Below are positions 15,600 through 21,642 of a stretch of DNA of 21,642 nt, one piece after another. Positions within the stretch are counted from its first letter, which is position 1, and each line of letters opens with the position of its first letter. The DNA lies in the NCBI GenBank assembly GCA_030560485.1, contig JAKTTS010000258.1, positions 1 through 21,642 on the forward strand. The letters run 5' to 3'. The DNA is from Ascoidea tarda (nom. inval.) (lineage: Eukaryota; Ascomycota; Saccharomycetes; Ascoideales; Ascoideaceae). The notes beneath the pieces were generated by a model that was not told the origin of the DNA, made no database searches, and saw only the letters and a list, made by a program, of their open reading frames with translations. The position numbers and the translations under genes are program-made.

Positions 15600-17450
15600 A
15601 GCAATTTTCTGCAAATAATGAGACAGGTTGCAAATGTTCGCTGTTATTATTCAGTAATGTTGCTCGAAATTGCGGGTTATATTATCTGGCATTTGGTTTT
15701 CATTTTAAATCAGTTCAATATGATGGGTTTTGTCAAGGATACATAAATTTGGTGTTGTATTATGTTAAGATAATAAATAGGCAATTTCATTATATGATTA
15801 AATTTTAATTGTTATACCCTGGCTACCTGGCTAGTAGAATATTTTTTGTTTGAAGATTTTTTTTTAGAACAGCAGATATTGTTGTGAGATATCAGTACAC
15901 CATTAAAACTTTTATGGTAAATTGAAGTTGAAGCAATTTTTTTTTTTGTTTGGTATTCAAATATTGCATTTTTGCCAAAACTAATTATTTCCAAACAGTA
16001 GTTACAACAATTTTTTAAATGCCTTTTCAATCAATTGTTTTAAAACATATACTTTTCATCAAGCTGCTTTTTTTTGTTATGTTTTTTCAATGTTTGATAA
16101 CAATTATAAAAAAAGAATTGTCAATCAATTTGCTGAGAGTGCTATCATTAAAATTTTTTTTGCAAAAATGTTTGTCAGTCATCTTGATAATGATTTGTTT
16201 TATGCTAAACAACATTTGGCCACAATAATTAATTTTGATGCCACTGGTTTAGTTGCTGTTGGTGGCAACAAATGGAAAAAAAAAAATAGATTTTTACCAA
16301 CATGCTGTTGATGTCGTGAGAGTGGTCATTTGATTTTTGAGTGTATGATACTAAGCTAATGACTGATGAAATTTGTGATGGTCTTTTCAACAGTGCTCAA
16401 ATAACATGATCCATGGATGCCAATAGACCACTGGAGGTTGATATTTTGAAATTATAATTTCATTCTGGTCTGTTTAAACATATTTGTGTTAACATAGACT
16501 GGTTTGTTATGAATAGATCTATAGTCAGCAAAATTACTTGGCCCAAATTTTTATAATTGAGGCTAAGGGAATTTGCACTGTCTTTTTGTAAAATGGGTTA
16601 AAACTACAAATGGTATTATTGGCTTCAAATAATGCAAATTTAATATTATTTTTACGGCTGAAAATTGCTGTGCTGAATATACATTTGATAAGTATAAAAT
16701 TTATATTTGTGAAGTGATGGTTGGGAAAAAATTTTATGCCAGTTTAGTTATTGTTGTTTTGAAATTAAAAACATTTTTATTGCGTCTGCTAGTTTTTATG
16801 ATAGTTTTAATCATGTTTGCAAATTGGCTGAAATTAACGCGGCCAAACTTTAAGATTTCTAAATAAGTGGCTCACAAAACTGTGACGCCTTTCATAAAAC
16901 TAAAGCAACAATAATTTTCAATAACGCTTCAACTGAATGCTTAAATCAAATATCACAATTGGTTCATGCTGACGTTTTTGTTTCGGTTTTTATGATTGCT
17001 GTTGATGAAAGCAGATATTATGTTACTGTCTTTGATAAATTTTTTCCTTATAATTTAAAAATTTTTTTTGCTGTTCAGTATTCAGCTGTTGAAAAATTAT
17101 ATATCACTTGAAAAATTTTCAAATTCACAGAGTAACAAAATAATGACAGTTTGATTAGATAATAGTATTTTATTAATGTCTTTGATGAGTTTCGTGTTTA
17201 TAATAGTATCAATCATAAAATGTTGGCCCATATAAAGTTTCTGAATATGGTCTCCATGATCGCGAGCCAAAAAGCATCAGTTTAAAAATAAAAGCCGTTT
17301 TAGTGAATAGGAGATGCTGCTGATTATATATGGAATGAAGTTGTGAGATGTGTTTCCTACTTGTTGAAGATTCTTAATGATTTCTACAGTTTTTTACAAA
17401 TAATACAATGATAGTGCTGTTATTGTTAATACGTGAAAAAAATTTTAAGT
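15600..17450 (+). mobile_element. Ty1/copia retrotransposon relic, + strand (gag to integrase)
   Basis: A broken fossil of a Ty1/copia (Pseudoviridae-type) element. Recognisable parts in order are a gag C-terminal region (about 16.05-16.28 kb), a CX2CX4HX4C zinc-knuckle region (about 16.29-16.35 kb), a protease-like stretch, and the start of the integrase core (about 16.87-17.06 kb). Reverse transcriptase and RNase H are not seen in this copy. The gag/knuckle and integrase stretches resemble the matching parts of the - strand relic at 17.9-21.6 kb, so the two belong to one family. Many breaks, probably well over ten, make it an old, dead copy. Both boundaries are approximate. Confidence 0.65.
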
Positions 17451-17529
17451 TATAATCTAATTCATTATAGCTGGAGGCGCTGAATTAATATTTTGAAGAT
17501 TACAGAGCAACCTGTTTTCTCACTGCTGA

Positions 17530-17800
17530 AACCACGCAAATAGTGTACTCCGTGACACTGTGCATAATGATTGTTGACGTTTCAACACTTTTTTGTAATC
17601 GTTAACTGTATGAATCAATTGGTGAAGTATACTCTACCTGATTCTTTATAGGAAGAGTCACAGATAATCATTCACATTTTGTCAATGACAAAAAAGAATT
17701 ACACTAGCTGCAATAGCATATCAAAAAAATAATTATAAAAAAACTAATAAAATCCAATTAGGAAACTAAAAAAAATAGTGTAAAATAAAAATTATGTCAA
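17530..17800 (+). repeat. LTR-like repeat, right copy (relic)
   Basis: A diverged direct repeat of 14402-14700. It starts near CCACGCA (17531), contains TGTTGACGTTTCAACA (17572-17587), then TACCTGATTC and a CATTCACATT-type block. It lies exactly between the two copia relics. Same-orientation copies on both sides of the + strand relic fit a pair of flanking LTRs, with the - strand relic being a separate insertion. Confidence 0.45.
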
Positions 17801-17879
17801 AACATTGTATGACAAATGAAATTAAGTGAGATTTTTCGCCTTATATTTTATTTACAAATAAGACATTTTCAAAAATTTT

Positions 17880-20800
17880 GTGACCGTTGAAGTAAGTAAT
17901 GACATTGTTATCATGTCAGCAAAGTTGAAATCAGTATCAATTTTTGCCAACCAAAATCATCACAGCAATGTTTTTTAATAAAGTGGTGATGAATTGAAAT
18001 GAAATTAAAATTTTCATGATTTGTAAGATGTTTTGTTATAGTAACGGCAAAGGTTTTGTCAAAATATATATAGTGCTTTACAGATAAAACGCTGATATCA
18101 TCTAGCACGAGATCAATGAAAACCAATTTTTTATTGGGTCAGTGAAAGCAATTTATTCTGCTTCACAACTCAGTAACAACACTGTCACCTGATTTTTGGA
18201 CCACCATCAAAGAAGCAAATCATTAAATAAAAACATATAGCCGCAAACCAACTTTCTGTCATCAAACTCACCAGGCCGGTCACTGTCGCTAATAACTGCA
18301 AAATAATCAACTGCAGAGCTTTTATAAAAAATATGCATGTCATTATTATATTATATTATCAAATTCCTAAAAACATTTTTGGCCGAGCGTAAAAGTCTTT
18401 GAATATTTATTTGAAAATAACAAATTTTATATCTCGCATCAACTGCAGTATTGTTGTTTAAATAATTGTAAGCGATCAAAACGATACCAATAATCCACCG
18501 ATAGCGAAATACATTGTTTTCAGAAAATGTTTTTGAATCTCCAAAATCAAACAATTTTTACTGATTAACTATTTTTGGACTTGACTATTCAAGAAAAAAA
18601 TTTATTTTAAAATTGGCCAATTTTGCATAACATAATTGTTTATCAAAATAAGAATATCACTAATAGATTAAACAATATCAAGTATAAAGCACCTATTTAC
18701 AGTTTGTCGTAAAGTTTTCATTGTAAATTTTAAGTTTAAAATTGGTTTAACAGAATTATTTATATTGTCAAAAATCTATTAATGATAAAATTTTCCACAT
18801 AGAACCCCAAAACCCATTCACCTGGGTTTTTGGATGAACCAAATCAGTCCATGTTTTGGCATAGCTCGTTTGAACTCAATTTAAGCTAAATCATTAACAA
18901 ATTTTTATCACAAGCAAGAAAGAAATTGTTTACGACCATAAATTGTTTTATGCAAGTTTTAAATTTTTGATCAATTAACAGCATTGGTAAAATTTGGTAG
19001 TTGTTTTATATTAACGTTTTTGTAAATGTCACCATTTAAAGTTGCTGTTCTGACATGCATTAGATGCACCGTGTAGCTTTTTAACGCAGCAAGAGCAAGA
19101 AAAATTTAGACATTTTTATATCCAATAACTGGACTAAATGATTTTCCATAATCAAAACTTTCAATTTTAGTACATCTTCAAGGAGTTAATCTGATTTCTT
19201 TAAATTAGCACTTAGAACTATCTTTTATAGTGAACTTTTTCGCGACACCTAACTGGGGGTTTTATGAGAAAAAATTCACTATCAGATGTGTGTGGCTTTC
19301 CTTAATAACTGCAACTTTCACAAGACAGACCGCTCTTTGTTTTGGGTCTGCAATATTTTGTTTCTCAGTAGTGGCAGTAGTAACCACAGTTAAGAAGCAC
19401 AACATAAATGACATATGCTTGATATTTTTGGTTTTGTCATTGTTTCTCCATTTGCCTATGTTGTCAAAATCGTCATTTTGATCGTGAACTTTTTGTTGTT
19501 GCTTTTTTCTGCTATCAGCCAATCAATGGGTTTTATTTCATAACTGAAACAAGTGACATCTTGACATCATTCCGAACTGCATTTTTTTTTTTCCCCTTTC
19601 AAATTTTTTTGCTTGAACAAATTTGATAGTAATATCTGAATCAGAAACAATAATTTTGTCTAAAACTTTGGCAACTTCATCATTGCTGTCTGCGCATGAA
19701 TTAATTAATAATTTTTTATTAGTATCATAATTTTCAATATTGCGAGTAAATGTTTTATTAATTGCGAGTCCGATCAATATGTTTCCATATATTCAAAAAG
19801 TCCTGAAAATATTCCAATTGCAAGAGCACTAATAACCCTAGCAGATTTAAACAGTATTTTTTTAAATGGAAATTATGCTTGATCAAATCAACATTGAGAT
19901 GGTTTCACCACTGTAGCATTGTTGAGATTGTAAATTCTACAATTTTTTTGTCGTTCATTTTAACGGGCAGAACAACACAACACAACGGTATCAGCTAGTT
20001 TTGTGAAACGCAATATCAGTGCGATTATTACATAACCAGCACATTCAAATATTCTAAGATGTTTGACACCAACTCAATTTCCAAAAAAAATTTCTTATGG
20101 TGTATTTACTGATAGTGGATATTTTTTCGAAATTTAATTGAACTAGTACAAAGCACGGTTAACCTCTTGATTCTATATTTTATAATGAACATTTTTTTTA
20201 CAAAAAAAGGTGTTGCTTTTGAAATCATGTATTTTTGCCAGTCTTCATCAACAACATTTTGATGAAACTCATATGAAAATCATATGAAACTAAGATTTCA
20301 TGGTGGATACCATCATCAACACAAAATCACCCAACATATTAGTAGCAAAATTAGTATATGATCTTACCGTAATTACCTTTTTACTTGACGCATTTGAAAA
20401 TTTCTTCACTAAATTTATGAGATTATTATCGGTTAACAAGTGATCGGCCAGAAAAGTCACCAAAATATAAGGTGACTAATCATAAACAACAGTGAAATAA
20501 TATCCCGTTTTATCAACTTCAGTCGTGAATTAAGGACCTGAAACGTCAACATGAGGCAATTGTAATATTTGATTCAAACATCTAGTCGAAGTTTTATTGA
20601 TAATCTTTGTTGCTTTGGCTTTATGACAAGTCTCACCACTTGCTGAACCATTCATTTCGTTATCATAAAATTTTGCCTTTTGATTTTAGCTGGTCTACCA
20701 GATTTACCAGGTTTATTTTAAAAAGACACAACAACAATTTAATTTTTTTCAATCACAAAGAAACACCCATATAGGCTATTTAAAATTTTTCTGCCAACCA

Positions 20801-21642
20801 ACATATTACCCACATAAATTTTATCGTTAACAATTTTAAATTCAGAGCCGTTATGAATTTCAGCAAAAATGGAAATTAAATTTGCACCATTTGGAGCAGA
20901 CAACAATTTTTGTATCTTTAACCCATTTTGAAATTCGATAGTCCTAATAGCATATTCATCAACTTTAAAAATTTTAAGCACAGTGATTTGGCTGAACATT
21001 TGTTTTTAGATAAGATACAAATCTTTAATAATTGAAATATCTGGAGACGGACCAGAATCAAAATTTAACCTAAAACAATCCAGCACTGATGTTCTATTGG
21101 TATTCACAGATCATGTCGTCCAACCATTTTTAAATAAACCATCAAATATTCCATCAGTCACTAGTTTAGATCCCATATACTCAACAACTACATGGGCCTT
21201 TTCACAATTTTTGCAGCATGTTGGAAGAGATCTATTTTTTTTTATCCGTTTGTTTCCACCACCACTTACCAAACCTCTTTCAACAAAAACAGCCGTTGTA
21301 ACTTATGGTTTTCTTGCACCAAAGAAATGAACAACAAAATGATCAGCTAACAGTTTTCCATCAGATTACGGAATCTTACTAGAGTCAGCATATAGATTAA
21401 AAATTTTATTTTTATTATTGTCATCACAGATTGAAACGGCATAATCACTCATTGCGGTCTGATCATTTGTATAAGTTTTGAAGACACATCTTAAAACCTC
21501 TTTGGAGACCTTGTTGAAATTTTTTTCTTGTGCTGATCGACTTTCGCCATTGACTTGTAGTAAAAGACCTCGTAAATAAATTAGCTGTTTCACACTCTTA
21601 TTACCATGGAGCTTTTCATGTTGTAATAATACTTCACGATCA
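17880..21642 (-). mobile_element. Ty1/copia retrotransposon relic, - strand, near full order, runs off window
   Basis: A broken fossil of the same Ty1/copia family as the + strand relic. Read right to left, the parts are: gag remnants (from the right edge to about 21.33 kb), knuckle-like Cys/His region (about 21.2 kb), aspartic protease with a DSG site (about 21.04 kb) and its C-terminal part (20.74-21.0 kb), integrase (about 19.95-20.7 kb), an integrase-RT linker (about 19.26-19.8 kb), reverse transcriptase (about 18.4-19.17 kb), and RNase H (about 17.9-18.35 kb). The order protease-integrase-RT-RNase H is diagnostic for copia, not gypsy. It carries many breaks, probably more than twenty. 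The 5' end lies beyond the window; a 3' LTR of matching orientation was not identified. It is an old copy. Confidence 0.8.

Noticed and set aside
15812-16030. 72-codon - strand frame at the start of the + strand relic
   Set aside because: Its sequence is A/T-driven low complexity antisense to the gag-like region, with no recognisable domain.
20530-20560. Reverse-strand GTTGACGTTTCA, similar to the LTR core
   Set aside because: It falls in the integrase part of the - strand relic and the match stops after 12 bases, with no similar flanks. Coincidental.
1-21642. CRISPR arrays, prokaryotic operons or phage genes
   Set aside because: No spaced short repeats of the right kind, and all recognisable genes are yeast nuclear genes.

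Overview
The window looks like nuclear chromosomal DNA of an ascomycete budding yeast. It has a yeast-type tRNA-Glu(UUC), three intron-free genes with recognisable Saccharomyces counterparts (ECM32, EFM2, YPR003C), a KH-domain gene, and Ty1/copia relics. CTG codons are strongly avoided: EFM2 uses CTG once in 485 codons. One CTG codon of ECM32 aligns with an AGT serine codon in its paralogue. Both points fit the CTG (CUG-Ser) clade, but the species cannot be named from the sequence.

Layout. 1-388: no gene seen. 389-460: tRNA-Glu(UUC), + strand. 490-2619, - strand: a diverged ECM32 paralogue without the N-terminal zinc/basic region and with one in-frame TAA between helicase motifs Ia and II. 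2620-3769: AT-rich, apparently empty. 3770-5068, - strand: unidentified protein with one C-terminal KH domain. 5208-8441, - strand: full-length ECM32 (Upf1-like helicase, translation-termination modulator). 8442-8798: divergent promoter with PAC and RRPE motifs. 8799-10256, + strand: EFM2 (elongation-factor lysine methyltransferase), preceded by a 6-codon upstream ORF whose stop overlaps the EFM2 ATG. 10257-11051: promoter region with two CACGTG sites and a TATA box. 11052-13721, + strand: SulP/SLC26 anion-transporter-like protein (YPR003C type).

Right of 13.7 kb there is no intact gene. A 271-bp near-perfect inverted repeat (13938-14208) and a 22-base G-tract (14326-14347) come first. LTR-like repeats follow (about 14.4-14.85 kb and 17.53-17.8 kb). 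Then come two decayed Ty1/copia copies of one family in opposite orientation: + strand about 15.6-17.45 kb, and - strand about 17.9 kb to the right edge. Both are broken fossils.

How the genes relate: ECM32 and EFM2 both act on the translation machinery and share a promoter with ribosome-biogenesis-type motifs, so co-regulation with growth is plausible. The ECM32 duplicate suggests an old local duplication around the KH gene, with similarity strongest at the 3' ends. The points most worth a second look are the single stop in the otherwise open helicase paralogue, the shared PAC/RRPE promoter with its overlapping uORF, and the long hairpin next to the retroelement graveyard.
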